16,373 bases of DNA from UBA11540 sp045531755 (GCA_045531755.1 JAZSEP010000057.1:1-16373); one strand, 5' to 3'; counted from the first letter of the stretch, positions 1 through 8,696 are shown. The notes: generated by a model from the letters alone, not told the origin. Numbers and translations are program-made.

Positions 1-27
1 TATGGGAGTACACAGATAAAAAATTCA

Positions 28-59
28 CCTCGCGTCTTTACAGACGCGAGGTTGTTTTT
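28..59. terminator. Bidirectional intrinsic terminator after the patatin gene
   Basis: A perfect 9-bp stem (CCTCGCGTC at 28-36, GACGCGAGG at 43-51) closes a 6-base loop. On the plus strand it is followed by TTGTTTTT. On the minus strand an AATTTTTT run follows. The patatin gene stops at 58-60 on the minus strand, so the hairpin sits directly behind it. A plus-strand gene outside the window may also end here, because a TAA lies at 17-19 in one frame, but nothing else supports that gene. Confidence 0.85.
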
Positions 60-1434
60 ATGTCCCTTGCAAAATTCGGTTTTCTTTTGTGGAGTAGACG
101 TCGTTGTTTATCACGGTTGCGATGAAGAGTGCCGCAAGATATTCCGACGGCTGCAGCGAGGCTACGGGAGCGAAGGAATAGGGCTTTTCGTTCGTGAGGT
201 TGTTTGATATCATCCTCGCGATGACGACGGTCCTTATCTCCCTCGAAAGCATAGAAAGAGTCTGTCTTATCGATTCGGGACTCGGGTTTTCGCGGTGGTT
301 TTTCAGCACCTTTCGTATCTCGACGGAGTATCCTATCACCTTTTCCTCAAGCTTTTCGACAAAGCTGTCGGCAGAATATATCAAGGTGGGGTCCAGCCCG
401 AAAATCTGTCCGCACAGCTCGGCGGCGCACATCATAACCGTGTCGTATTTTGTTCCCGTATAGCCACGGCATTTTATCGTCTTTCTGAGTACTGCGGAAA
501 CGTTTTTCTCGATGAATCCGTTGGGAGCTCCCGTGACGTTTACCGAGCAGGTATCGCAGATTATGTTGAATTTCGCATGGCGAAGCTTGAAAAGACTATT
601 TTGCGACCCTTTTATAAAGGCGTAGTACAGTCCGTCGTATGCGGAAAATGCCTTTAGCCCGTCGAGGTATCCAAGGCGGATATTGCGCTTTACCACGTCT
701 TTATCAAAAACTATTATACTGCCGAGGTCCCAACGGGATTTAACAAGGCGCACGCTGACGTCCTCCGGCGGTTTTTTATGCATCATACCCTCTCCGCAAA
801 TTTCCACCGCGATTATGTCCTGAGCTCCGCATTTTATTGCAAGCTCCATCGGCATCTGTTCAAATATTCCGCCGTCGACGTAGGTTGCGGAGTCTATCTT
901 CTGCGGTTTTATTGCAGGAAAGATTGATGCGCTCGCCATTATATAGTCAACAAGCTTTCCCTCGGGGATTTCATCTTTCGTGAGCTCTGTAAGCTTGAGG
1001 GTGGTCATATCGACGGTCGCAAGCCCGTATTCTATCGGTGAGCTTCTGACCTTGTCCTCGTCGACGTATCTTTCAAGCAGAGCGCGGAGTCTTTGTCCGT
1101 CGCCGCCGCCCGTTTTTATCATATCCTTCGCAAGTGAGCGGAAAATCAGCGAGGTTTTTGTTTTCAGATCCTGTGTTTCGTCCACGTCAACGCTGAAAAC
1201 CATACCCGTATCAAGTGTTTGCCAGACCTCTTCGGCAGTTTCAAAATCGCCCGTTGCAAATATCGCACCGTTTATCGCTCCCACCGAAGTGCCCGTTACT
1301 ATATCAAACTGCCAACCGATTTCTCTGAGTGCCTGCCAGACACCTATTTCGTATGCACCGCGCGCACCGCCTCCGCCGAGAACAAGCGCTCTTTTTTTAC
1401 GGATTACAGCTTCCTTGTCAGCATTTTGTTGCAT
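58..1434 (-). CDS. Patatin-like phospholipase family protein
   Basis: Predicted 458-residue serine acyl hydrolase of the patatin family, which cleaves acyl chains from lipids with a Ser-Asp dyad. All core motifs are visible. The glycine-rich oxyanion motif GGGGARG is at residues 20-26. The nucleophile elbow GTSVG is at 48-52 with Ser50. DGG is at 187-189 with Asp187 as the second catalytic residue. The patatin domain covers roughly residues 15-210. The remaining 250 residues match nothing I recognise. No signal peptide is seen, so the protein is probably cytoplasmic or membrane-associated. The ATG is preceded by AAAGGA at a spacing of about 8 bases. The gene is transcribed alone, divergent from addA, and ends at a terminator. 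The physiological substrate cannot be told from sequence; membrane phospholipid or lysophospholipid is the family expectation. Confidence 0.9.
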   Translation of the reverse strand: MQQNADKEAVIRKKRALVLGGGGARGAYEIGVWQALREIGWQFDIVTGTSVGAINGAIFATGDFETAEEVWQTLDTGMVFSVDVDETQDLKTKTSLIFRSLAKDMIKTGGGDGQRLRALLERYVDEDKVRSSPIEYGLATVDMTTLKLTELTKDEIPEGKLVDYIMASASIFPAIKPQKIDSATYVDGGIFEQMPMELAIKCGAQDIIAVEICGEGMMHKKPPEDVSVRLVKSRWDLGSIIVFDKDVVKRNIRLGYLDGLKAFSAYDGLYYAFIKGSQNSLFKLRHAKFNIICDTCSVNVTGAPNGFIEKNVSAVLRKTIKCRGYTGTKYDTVMMCAAELCGQIFGLDPTLIYSADSFVEKLEEKVIGYSVEIRKVLKNHRENPSPESIRQTLSMLSREIRTVVIARMISNNLTNEKPYSFAPVASLQPSEYLAALFIATVINNDVYSTKENRILQGT

Positions 1435-1463
1435 AGCTCGTTTCCTTTCCCACTTTTTATTTT

Positions 1464-1472
1464 AGTATATCA
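1464..1472 (-). promoter_or_regulatory. Extended -10 promoter for the patatin gene
   Basis: The minus strand carries TGATATACT, an extended -10 element (TGN plus TATACT), about 30 bases upstream of the patatin ATG. No good -35 hexamer sits at the expected spacing; the closest is TGGAAT at 1487-1492. The extended TG may compensate for this. Confidence 0.45.
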
Positions 1473-1499
1473 TTTTTTCTGTAAAAATTCCATACAAAT

Positions 1500-1513
1500 C
1501 CATAAATTTATGG
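1500..1513. promoter_or_regulatory. 14-bp perfect palindrome, possible operator
   Basis: CCATAAATTTATGG is identical to its own reverse complement. Its right end overlaps the TGG of the addA extended -10 element, and it lies about 30 bases upstream of the patatin -10 element. A dimeric regulator bound here could affect both divergent genes. No regulator is encoded nearby, and an AT-rich palindrome of this size can arise by chance. Confidence 0.35.
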
Positions 1514-1519
1514 TATACT
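1511..1519 (+). promoter_or_regulatory. Extended -10 promoter for addA
   Basis: TGGTATACT gives an extended -10 element (TGN plus TATACT). Transcription would start near 1526, leaving only about 12 bases before the ATG at 1538. The Shine-Dalgarno sequence would then sit at the very 5' end of the mRNA. No clear -35 element is present. The real promoter could lie further upstream, inside the patatin gene. Confidence 0.4.
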
Positions 1520-1537
1520 GTATTTGAGGTGATGAAG

Positions 1538-4500
1538 ATGCCTGAATGGACAAAACAACAACACAGCGCCATTTTTGACCGAGGGGGTTCGCTCCTCGTT
1601 TCTGCTGCTGCAGGAAGCGGTAAAACCGCGGTGCTTGTTGAGCGCGTTATCCAAAAGCTAACAGACAAAACTGCGCCTGTTGATGCCGACAGGCTTTTGG
1701 TCGTCACCTTTACAAACGCCGCTGCTGCCGAGATGCGTGACAGAATTTCCGCAAAGCTTTCTTCCCTGAGCGGCGAGCCCGAATATGAAAAGATTGTCGA
1801 AAAACAGATGGTGCTCATTGACAAAGCAAACATCTCGACTATAGATTCCTTTTGTATTAAATTGGTTCGCGAGAACTTCAATCTTTTGGGGATTTCTCCA
1901 GATTTCCGCATTGCCGACGAAAGCGAGATAAAGCTTTTACAAGCGGCGGCTATGCAGGAAACTCTTGCAGAGTACTATTCAGGCTCCGACAGTGTTTTTT
2001 CAGAGCTGTGCGAGCTCTTAAACAGCTTCCGCGACGACAGTGCGCTGATTGATACTATTCTTTCGGTTTACAGGTTTATGCGTTCCCATCCCTTCTGCCG
2101 TGACTGGCTCGAAGAAAAGCTTTCGCAGTATAAAGTCGGTATACAGGACGTTTCAAAAAGTGTGTGGGCAAAGACGCTCTATCCTATCTGTCTTGATGCC
2201 CTGCAGAATGCTGATTCTGCAATTTTCTTTGCCTTGGAGGCTATCGGCGACGACCCGATACTTGTACAAAAGCTATACGGTATCTTTGACGATAAAAAAA
2301 CCGAGGTTGCGCGCGCCGTGCGTCTTTGCGAAGCAGAGGATTTTGACGGCTTGTTTGGTGCTGTGACCTCTGCTGTCTTCCCCACCTTCCCTTCTCCGAG
2401 AAAGTATGAAGACCCTGAAAGGCTTGAGCTGATAAAGGGTCGTTGGGGTTTTGTGAAGGGGATTTTTGCGTCGCTTTGCACGCTCGTTTGTACCGATAGC
2501 GCACGTTTTAAAGAGGATCTTTGTGACCTTTTGCCAAAGATTGAAAAGCTGTTTGAAATTACCCTTTCCTTTACGGACAGGCTTGACGAGAAAAAACGCG
2601 AGAAAAATTTGTGTGACTTTTCCGACACTGAGCAGTTTGCCTTGGAGCTTTTGTGGGAGAAAAACGGCGGGGAATACCGACGCACTCCGCTTGCCGAGAG
2701 ACTTTGCGAGAGCTTTGACGAGATTCTGATTGACGAATGTCAGGACTCAAACGAAGCACAGGATATGATATTCAAAGCCGTATCAAAAAATGAGGAAAAT
2801 ATGTTCCTCGTCGGCGACGTGAAGCAGAGCATCTACCGTTTCCGTCAGGCAATGCCCGAGCTGTTTCTTGAGAAGAAAGACAGTTTTTGGGAGTTTGACG
2901 GCAAGAATTATCCTGCCACGATAGACCTTTCTAAAAACTTCCGCAGTCGCTTTGAGGTGACGTCAGCCGTCAACTTCTTCTTTGACCAGCTTATGAGCAA
3001 GGGTATGGGCGGAATTGATTACAGCAAGGAGCGTCTTGTTTTCGGAGCTGATTACTATGAAGAGTCTGACCGTTGCGACTCCGAGCTTGCGATTCTTGAG
3101 GTTGGCGAAGGCGAGGACAAAACCGAGCTTTCAGCAAGCTACATAGCGCGAAGAATTCGCGAAATGGCAGGAAGCTTGAAGATAAACGACCGCGGTGTCC
3201 TGCGCCCTGCGAGGTACGGAGATTTTTGCATCCTTCTTCGTGCTCCCAAAAACATTGCTCACGAGTATATCCGTTGTCTTGAAAAGGAAGGAATTCCCGC
3301 GTGTTTTCAGGAAACGCCGGGGTTGCTGGAGTCGATTGAGGTTTCGATTCTGGTAGCGCTTTTGCGCGTTATCGACAACCCCACCCTCGACCTTGATATG
3401 CTGACGGTTTTGTACAGCGACCTTTTTTCCTTCACCACCGACGACGTTACGAGTCTTCGTCTGCTTGACCGCAAGGCGTCTGTTTTCCGCCTTCTCAATA
3501 TGGCGACAGAGGCTGAGGGTGAGCTTTCCGAAAAATGCAAAAAGCTCCTTGGCGTAATCGACGAATTCAGGCGGATATCCGCTCTGGGCGGTGTTGCAAA
3601 TCTCATCGACCACATCTACAGAACGCTAAATCTCCCCGAATTTTTCTCGGTGAAGTATAAAAACCCGTCAAAAGCCACCAATCTTTCCATCTTCAGAGGC
3701 TTTGCACAAGGCTTTGAAAAGAGCGAGGCTTGTTCGCTTTCAGCATTTTTGCGCAGAATCGACCGTATGAAAGAGCAGGGCGTTGACGTCAAAGGCGCGC
3801 CCAATTCCCAGACTGGCGGTTCGGCTGTACAGATTATGAGCATCCATCATTCCAAGGGTCTTGAATTTCCCGTCTGCTTTATCAGCGACCTTGCGCGGCA
3901 GTTTAACAAGAGCGATATCCGCTCACACACAATACTTCACTCTGCATTGGGATTTGCATGTGTACGTCGCGACGAGGCAAGGCACACCGAGGCTACAACG
4001 ATACCGCTTACAGCTTCCCGAGTTGCCACCGAGAAGGAGATGCTTTCCGAAGAGCTTCGTATGCTCTACGTGGCTATGACGCGAGCACGCGAAAAGCTGA
4101 TTTTGGTGACCACCTCAAAGGACCCCGTCAAAGAAATTCAGAGTTGTGCGGACAAGGTTCTTTCCTCAAGCACCGTTATATCACCGTATATGGTCAAAAG
4201 CTGTCAGTCCTACGGGCAATGGATTTTGATGTGTGCTTCACGGCTTCAGGCGTTGTCGAATTTGTTTGGTCAGCGTTTTTCCAGCCACATTATCAGCGAC
4301 ACCGACTGTGATTTGAAGATAAGTCTTATAAAAAGCGCTGATGACACCGAGCAGGTGTTGAGTGAAGAGGCTTCTGTCCTTGACGAAAAAGAGGTTAGTG
4401 AGCTTGTACGGATTATTCAAAAGAATCTGCAAACCGTCTACCCACACAGCGCGGACACCGAGCTTCCGACAAAGCTTTCGGTTTCGGATATTTCGAAAGC

Positions 4501-5050
4501 TGACTCTACCCCGCTACTGAAAACTCCAAACTTCAGCGACCAAAAGGAGCTTTCTGCTACCCAAAAGGGTACTGCTATCCACACCTTTATGCAGTTTGCA
4601 GACTACAAGGCAGCGAAGGAGGATTTTTCTGCCGAGGTTGAAAGGCTTGTTTCAAACGGCTTTATCACCCGTCGTCAGGCAGATGCTATCGACTCGAGAA
4701 AGCTTGAGGCCTTTTTTGCTTCGGAGGTTGCGGACAGGATTTTTGAAGCCGAAGATATATACCGCGAATTTCGCTTTATGACCTCTGCAAAGGCTCGCGA
4801 CATCTTCCCTGACAGCCAATCGGACGAAGAGATTATGGTGCAGGGTATTGCAGACTGCATCATAAAAAACGGTGACGGGTATATCATACTCGATTACAAG
4901 AGTGATGCGGTCAGGGATATGTCGGTGTTAAAGGACAGATATGCAAGGCAGCTTTCACTATACAGAAGGGCTATCAAAGAGCTTTTTGAGTCAGATAACG
5001 TCAGATGTATCATCTACTCCTTTACACTTGGCGACTATATCGAGATATAA
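1538..5050 (+). CDS. addA: ATP-dependent helicase/nuclease subunit A (AddA)
   Basis: The 1170-residue protein has UvrD-type superfamily 1 helicase motifs followed by a RecB-like nuclease, the AddA layout. AddAB resects double-strand breaks for RecA loading. Walker A AAAGSGKT has Lys29. Motif Ia is VVTFTNAAAAEMRDRI, and motif II is IDECQDSN with Asp399-Glu400. Motif III is VGDVKQSIYRFR, motif V IHHSKGLEFPV and motif VI LRMLYVAMTRAREK. The C-terminal nuclease looks intact: GTAIH with His1015, GIAD, then DYKSD at 1119-1123 and QLSLY. The ATG at 1538 is preferred because GAGGTGA lies 5 bases upstream and MPEWTKQQ suits the family; a GTG at 1529 and an ATG at 1532 are alternatives. Length is slightly under the usual 1200-1240 residues. 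The usual partner addB is not adjacent in this window. Confidence 0.93.
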   Translation: MPEWTKQQHSAIFDRGGSLLVSAAAGSGKTAVLVERVIQKLTDKTAPVDADRLLVVTFTNAAAAEMRDRISAKLSSLSGEPEYEKIVEKQMVLIDKANISTIDSFCIKLVRENFNLLGISPDFRIADESEIKLLQAAAMQETLAEYYSGSDSVFSELCELLNSFRDDSALIDTILSVYRFMRSHPFCRDWLEEKLSQYKVGIQDVSKSVWAKTLYPICLDALQNADSAIFFALEAIGDDPILVQKLYGIFDDKKTEVARAVRLCEAEDFDGLFGAVTSAVFPTFPSPRKYEDPERLELIKGRWGFVKGIFASLCTLVCTDSARFKEDLCDLLPKIEKLFEITLSFTDRLDEKKREKNLCDFSDTEQFALELLWEKNGGEYRRTPLAERLCESFDEILIDECQDSNEAQDMIFKAVSKNEENMFLVGDVKQSIYRFRQAMPELFLEKKDSFWEFDGKNYPATIDLSKNFRSRFEVTSAVNFFFDQLMSKGMGGIDYSKERLVFGADYYEESDRCDSELAILEVGEGEDKTELSASYIARRIREMAGSLKINDRGVLRPARYGDFCILLRAPKNIAHEYIRCLEKEGIPACFQETPGLLESIEVSILVALLRVIDNPTLDLDMLTVLYSDLFSFTTDDVTSLRLLDRKASVFRLLNMATEAEGELSEKCKKLLGVIDEFRRISALGGVANLIDHIYRTLNLPEFFSVKYKNPSKATNLSIFRGFAQGFEKSEACSLSAFLRRIDRMKEQGVDVKGAPNSQTGGSAVQIMSIHHSKGLEFPVCFISDLARQFNKSDIRSHTILHSALGFACVRRDEARHTEATTIPLTASRVATEKEMLSEELRMLYVAMTRAREKLILVTTSKDPVKEIQSCADKVLSSSTVISPYMVKSCQSYGQWILMCASRLQALSNLFGQRFSSHIISDTDCDLKISLIKSADDTEQVLSEEASVLDEKEVSELVRIIQKNLQTVYPHSADTELPTKLSVSDISKADSTPLLKTPNFSDQKELSATQKGTAIHTFMQFADYKAAKEDFSAEVERLVSNGFITRRQADAIDSRKLEAFFASEVADRIFEAEDIYREFRFMTSAKARDIFPDSQSDEEIMVQGIADCIIKNGDGYIILDYKSDAVRDMSVLKDRYARQLSLYRRAIKELFESDNVRCIIYSFTLGDYIEI

Positions 5051-5087
5051 AAAGGTGTACCGAGGTTTCTCGGTACACCTTTGTTTT
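5051..5087. terminator. Bidirectional terminator between convergent addA and CotH genes
   Basis: A 14-bp stem (AAAGGTGTACCGAG at 5051-5064, CTCGGTACACCTTT at 5069-5082) closes a GTTT loop. TGTTTT follows on the plus strand. On the minus strand the stem leads into a T run opposite 5049-5053. It starts right after the addA stop and ends at the stop of the CotH gene, so it serves both. Confidence 0.9.
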
Positions 5088-6726
5088 ATTTATGCCATTC
5101 GTTGTTCAAAAACTCCACTCTCGCCTTAAGCCAGTTTATAAGGAATTTTGCAGCGGCATCATAGGTGGGTTTTCCTGCGCCCTGCTCTGCAAGATTTGTG
5201 GTGAACACGGGGGTTTTTGCGAGGTTATCCCATTTGAGAAAGTTGCGTTTGAAGTTATCGCGATACTGTGTGCTGTCGTTTTCGACCATCTCGATCGCTC
5301 TGTCGAAAACACCGCTATCGTAGATTTGAGTCCACTTCTCGCTGACTGCCTCTCTGTACCAATCCTCATGTGCCAAAACCGTGAGCCACGGATTGAGAGC
5401 ATAGAATTTATTGTTAGTGCTGAGAATTGCAGTGGTGGCAAAATAGCCCTGTGCGTCGAGGCATCTGCCGCTTGCAATATTTCCCAATGCGGAATCGAAA
5501 TCCCAGGGTGCTGTGAAGGTGAGCTTTCTGTTTTTGCCCTCACCGAAGTCAACGGTCATAAAGAAGCTCGACCAATAGACGTCTGCATCACAGGCGACCT
5601 CGTTGATGATATAGGTATTCACGAGGGAATTTATATCCACAACCTTTTCGATTGCCTCCCGCGGTGTAAGGTCGGATTCGACAAGCGCCGTATAGTCTGC
5701 ATTGAACTCGTATGCCTTGTCGTTGTACGCAGCCTCGTACATTATGTCGTAGACACCGTTTACGAAGTTTGCGATGAAATCGCGTTGTTCCTCACAGTAG
5801 ATGTCGCTCTTTATTGTGAAGCCGACTTTTCTCTTTGCATCGTTTGACTTCACGGCGAAAACCGTTTCGGTTTTTGTTGTATCACCCGTTCCGTCATAGA
5901 TTATGAGGGGTGCGTTATCGTGGTAGTCAACGATAAAGGTTTCTTCCTCGTTTTCTGTGTAGTAGTATCCGTCAAACTCGATGAAATAACCGATATCAGT
6001 ACCCTTATAGTCCTCTTCAGCTTCGGTGATATTGACGCGGTTAGGGTTTATCTGCTGATGCTCTGCAAGCAGGTATACTCCCCAGTACTTGCCGTTGATG
6101 GTAAGCTCAACAAGCTCTGCATCGGTGCAGTAGTATCCCTCGGGCTCGAGTATCTCGTTTGCCATCTGATACAGGACCTTATCTCTGAGCATCGAGCTGT
6201 CCTTATACTCTGCGATGAGCACCCAGTTTTTCATCTGTGCGCCGTCGTTGAGTCCCAGCACGTTCTGTTTTTTGTCAAACTTTATGCGAAGAGATTTTTT
6301 GTCGTAGCTTGTGGTCCAGTTACCCCTGACCTTTACCTGCGCCTCGGCAGCATCAAGTGTGACCTTATTTGACTTGTCAGTAACGGTTACGGTACACTCC
6401 TCATAGTAGGGCTCAGGCGGAATTACATATCCGGGTGTGTAGGATGCTATTGAGTTAGCTGTGGCACGGTCAACGGGCTTTGTTACAAAATCAAGGGCGT
6501 TTTTGCCGGTGCTTTTTGTGGTGATATCAATTCGGGACATCGACAAGGTGCCATCCTCCAGAGGTGTCATTACCTCTTCGGCAAGCTGGCTCTCGATCCT
6601 TGCGGTTTTTTCTGAAGCTTCCGCCGAAGCCGTATCCGAGCCGGCGATGTTTGCAGGTATGCCGAAGCAACCCGCAAAAGAAACAAGCATTGCTGCTAAA
6701 ATGAACGCGACTGTTATTCTTCTCAT
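5086..6726 (-). CDS. CotH-kinase family lipoprotein
   Basis: Predicted 546-residue exported lipoprotein of the CotH family, secreted or surface kinase-like proteins named after the Bacillus spore-coat kinase CotH. The N-terminus MRRITVAFILAAMLVSFAGC is a lipoprotein signal with lipidated Cys20; Phe at -3 is a little unusual. A low-complexity linker (about 21-60) leads into the CotH domain (about 105-450). Family-like segments are VRGNW (132-137), SLRIKF with a candidate ATP-binding Lys149, YWGVYLLAEH (214-223) and the metal-binding-like PWDFD (407-411). The ATG at 6726 is chosen over a TTG at 6747 because AAAGGTGAG precedes it and it gives a clean signal peptide. The start lies 4 bases after the HAD stop, whose TGA is part of this ribosome site, suggesting translational coupling. 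Kinase activity and substrate are inferred from the family only. A spore role is not shown. Confidence 0.85.
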   Translation of the reverse strand: MRRITVAFILAAMLVSFAGCFGIPANIAGSDTASAEASEKTARIESQLAEEVMTPLEDGTLSMSRIDITTKSTGKNALDFVTKPVDRATANSIASYTPGYVIPPEPYYEECTVTVTDKSNKVTLDAAEAQVKVRGNWTTSYDKKSLRIKFDKKQNVLGLNDGAQMKNWVLIAEYKDSSMLRDKVLYQMANEILEPEGYYCTDAELVELTINGKYWGVYLLAEHQQINPNRVNITEAEEDYKGTDIGYFIEFDGYYYTENEEETFIVDYHDNAPLIIYDGTGDTTKTETVFAVKSNDAKRKVGFTIKSDIYCEEQRDFIANFVNGVYDIMYEAAYNDKAYEFNADYTALVESDLTPREAIEKVVDINSLVNTYIINEVACDADVYWSSFFMTVDFGEGKNRKLTFTAPWDFDSALGNIASGRCLDAQGYFATTAILSTNNKFYALNPWLTVLAHEDWYREAVSEKWTQIYDSGVFDRAIEMVENDSTQYRDNFKRNFLKWDNLAKTPVFTTNLAEQGAGKPTYDAAAKFLINWLKARVEFLNNEWHK

Positions 6727-6730
6727 AGTC

Positions 6731-7561
6731 TCACCTTTTCCTTTCAATTTCGAGCTGTATCACCTTGTTTTCGGCGACTATCTTATCGATTACCGAGCAG
6801 ACGATTTTTTCCATTCGGCTTCCTTTTTTATAGTCGGCTTTTGCGGTGAAGTTTACCCGTCCTTGCCTGAGCATATTTTCGGCGAGGGTTTCCCTTCCCT
6901 CTGAGTATACTGCTATTGAGTGTCCTCCGCTAACCTTTACGAGCTTCATACAAGGAACGTCGGTGAGTCCGTCGCCGATGTATATCATATTGCTAAACGG
7001 AACGCGACGAAGCTCGTCGGGGGTATAGCTGTTTAATGATTTATGGTCGGTTTTATCAAGTATACCCTTATTGACGCGGAAGACGAACTGGGTTTTACTG
7101 GTGTAATTTACCGCCATTGAGGGCCAAAACGGCACGTTTCTGTCATTATAGCAGAACTCCGCCGCATATATTTCCTTGAAGTGTTTTGCGATTTTTGTGC
7201 CTTCGATAATCTCCTTGAGTCCCGAAGAGATTATATAGTGTTCAACCTGTGTGCCGGCTTTTCTGCCGTATTCGTTGATTCTGTCAAACCAATCCTCTAC
7301 GCCGTCGAAAAGCTCCACCTGCTCACCGCATTTTTTGAACTCGTTTCTCGTGATGAGCATCTTTCCTTCCGCTTCTCTTACCATACAAAGCATATAGGAA
7401 AGGATGGGGTCCATCGAATGCTCCTCGGTGAGCTTGTCACAGCGAGCCCAAAAATCCTCGGCGGAGAGTCCGACCTCGGGGATGAAAGCATACTCCTGCA
7501 TATCCCTCGGTGACAGCGTTTTATCGAAGTCATACATTATCGCTGTTATGGGAAGTGACAT
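6731..7561 (-). CDS. HAD-superfamily phosphatase
   Basis: A 276-residue haloacid dehalogenase superfamily hydrolase, probably a phosphomonoesterase resembling phosphoserine phosphatase. Motif I is DFDKTL at 11-16, with Asp11 as nucleophile and Asp13 as acid/base. Motif II is IISSG at 110-114. Motif IV is IGDGLTDVP at 195-203, with Asp197 and Asp201 for magnesium. Residues 20-100 form the helical cap insertion. No signal peptide is present, so the protein is cytoplasmic. AAAGGAG precedes the ATG. The gene begins 12 bases after the lipid kinase stop and ends 4 bases before the CotH start, so the three genes form one operon. Neighbours suggest a phospholipid or head-group phosphate as substrate, but this is only context. 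Confidence 0.87.
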   Translation of the reverse strand: MSLPITAIMYDFDKTLSPRDMQEYAFIPEVGLSAEDFWARCDKLTEEHSMDPILSYMLCMVREAEGKMLITRNEFKKCGEQVELFDGVEDWFDRINEYGRKAGTQVEHYIISSGLKEIIEGTKIAKHFKEIYAAEFCYNDRNVPFWPSMAVNYTSKTQFVFRVNKGILDKTDHKSLNSYTPDELRRVPFSNMIYIGDGLTDVPCMKLVKVSGGHSIAVYSEGRETLAENMLRQGRVNFTAKADYKKGSRMEKIVCSVIDKIVAENKVIQLEIERKR

Positions 7562-7573
7562 CGCTTACTCCTT

Positions 7574-8515
7574 TCAGACGGTTGCCAAGGTCTTTACCGT
7601 GGGAAGAATAACCTTTACGGCGTCGTCAATAATCTCTACGGTGGGGTTTTTCATCGGAATTATCTCGCCGTCAAGATTCATATCAATATATTCGTCCTTC
7701 ACAAACTCAAGCTTCTTGCACCTCTGCCAATCAACGATATCGGTGATAGAAAGGTGCTCTCCCCTGCGGTATTTGCCGACAAGCTTTAAAAACTTTATGA
7801 GTCCTACCGTCTTTATGCGGATGAAATCCATATATCCGTCGCTCAAATCAGAAAGCGGAGAGGCTTTGTAGCCGCCGCCGTAGTAGGTGCCGTTTGCGGC
7901 GAGAGCAAAGAGGTAGTTGTTTGTTCCGTCCTCGACCTCAACACCGTCGGCAATCAGCTTAAATTTGTGCTTTCTCTTGGTGAAAAGGCACTCGACAAGC
8001 GAAAGCTCATAGGAAATTTTTCTAAGTAATGGTATTCTTTTGTATTTGCTCATTCCCTTTGCGGTTGCAGCATCAAATCCTGCAGAAACGATATTTATGC
8101 TTACCGCCTTTTTATCGGCGTCGCTTACCTCAATCACGTCGGCAGGGATACAGTCGCCCTCGCACATTTTCGAAAGATTCAAGAAATCGTCCTTTGTGAA
8201 ATCGGAAAAGTTTTTGATAAAATCGTTTCCGGAACCTATCGGCACGACACCGATGGCGCAGTTTTTGTTTTCGGACGCGTGGACGCCGCTGACGACCTCG
8301 GAAAGAGTTCCGTCACCGCCACAGGAGTATATTCTCAAAAACTCGTTGCTTCGGCTGAGGTAGTCGGAAACTATCTCGGTGGCATGGCCTCGATATTCGG
8401 TTCTTTCTACAAAAACCTCTCCCGTAACAGAAAGCTTATTTATCTCTTCCGCCATCTTGGGATATCTGTCCTTCGCGCCTGCTTTGGGATTTATAATAAA
8501 AAGATGATGAGCCAT
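7574..8515 (-). CDS. Diacylglycerol kinase family lipid kinase
   Basis: A 313-residue protein of the DgkB/YegS/BmrU lipid kinase family. These soluble, membrane-associated enzymes phosphorylate diacylglycerol or related lipids with ATP. The N-terminal strand with NPKAG is at 9-13, the nucleotide-binding GGDGT at 66-70, and PIGSGNDF at 92-99 corresponds to the family's PxGTGND. The C-terminal half (about 110-305) is the beta-rich domain, with DGEIIPMKNP near the end. Length matches the family. The ATG has AGGGGA 6 bases upstream. It is first in a three-gene operon with HAD and CotH, and divergent from groES. It probably recycles diacylglycerol to phosphatidic acid, but the true substrate is not defined by sequence. 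Confidence 0.9.
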   Translation of the reverse strand: MAHHLFIINPKAGAKDRYPKMAEEINKLSVTGEVFVERTEYRGHATEIVSDYLSRSNEFLRIYSCGGDGTLSEVVSGVHASENKNCAIGVVPIGSGNDFIKNFSDFTKDDFLNLSKMCEGDCIPADVIEVSDADKKAVSINIVSAGFDAATAKGMSKYKRIPLLRKISYELSLVECLFTKRKHKFKLIADGVEVEDGTNNYLFALAANGTYYGGGYKASPLSDLSDGYMDFIRIKTVGLIKFLKLVGKYRRGEHLSITDIVDWQRCKKLEFVKDEYIDMNLDGEIIPMKNPTVEIIDDAVKVILPTVKTLATV

Positions 8516-8547
8516 TTTCAGTCCCCTAACGTTTTGTTCTACAGATA

Positions 8548-8576
8548 ATTATATTACATAAATTCCGACACATCAA
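8548..8576 (-). promoter_or_regulatory. Promoter of the lipid kinase-HAD-CotH operon
   Basis: On the minus strand TTGATG (8576-8571) is separated by exactly 17 bases from TATAAT (8553-8548), a good sigma-A-type match about 30 bases upstream of the lipid kinase ATG. It diverges from the groES promoter about 85 bases away. Confidence 0.8.
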
Positions 8577-8659
8577 GACTTTTTTGGACAAAAGGCAAAA
8601 CTGAATATTTGAACAGAGTGTAAAATATTTATTTCTTTTCTATTTTTTAGTAAAAACAC

Positions 8660-8688
8660 TTGATTTTTATGACAAAAGTGAGTATAAT
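8660..8688 (+). promoter_or_regulatory. groES-groEL sigma-A promoter
   Basis: TTGATT at 8660-8665 and TATAAT at 8683-8688 are separated by 17 bases. Transcription should start near 8695, directly at the CIRCE operator. The DNA upstream (8577-8659) is rich in A and T tracts, as expected of an UP element, and holds no gene. Confidence 0.88.
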
Positions 8689-8696
8689 ATTATTCG

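Noticed and set aside
1..27. The tail of a plus-strand gene ending with TAA at 17-19.
   Set aside because: Only five codons are visible in that frame, which is not enough to support a coding region.
5005..5847. A 280-codon plus-strand open frame antisense to the CotH gene.
   Set aside because: It crosses the bidirectional terminator and has no family features; the minus-strand CotH frame has a lipoprotein signal and conserved motifs.
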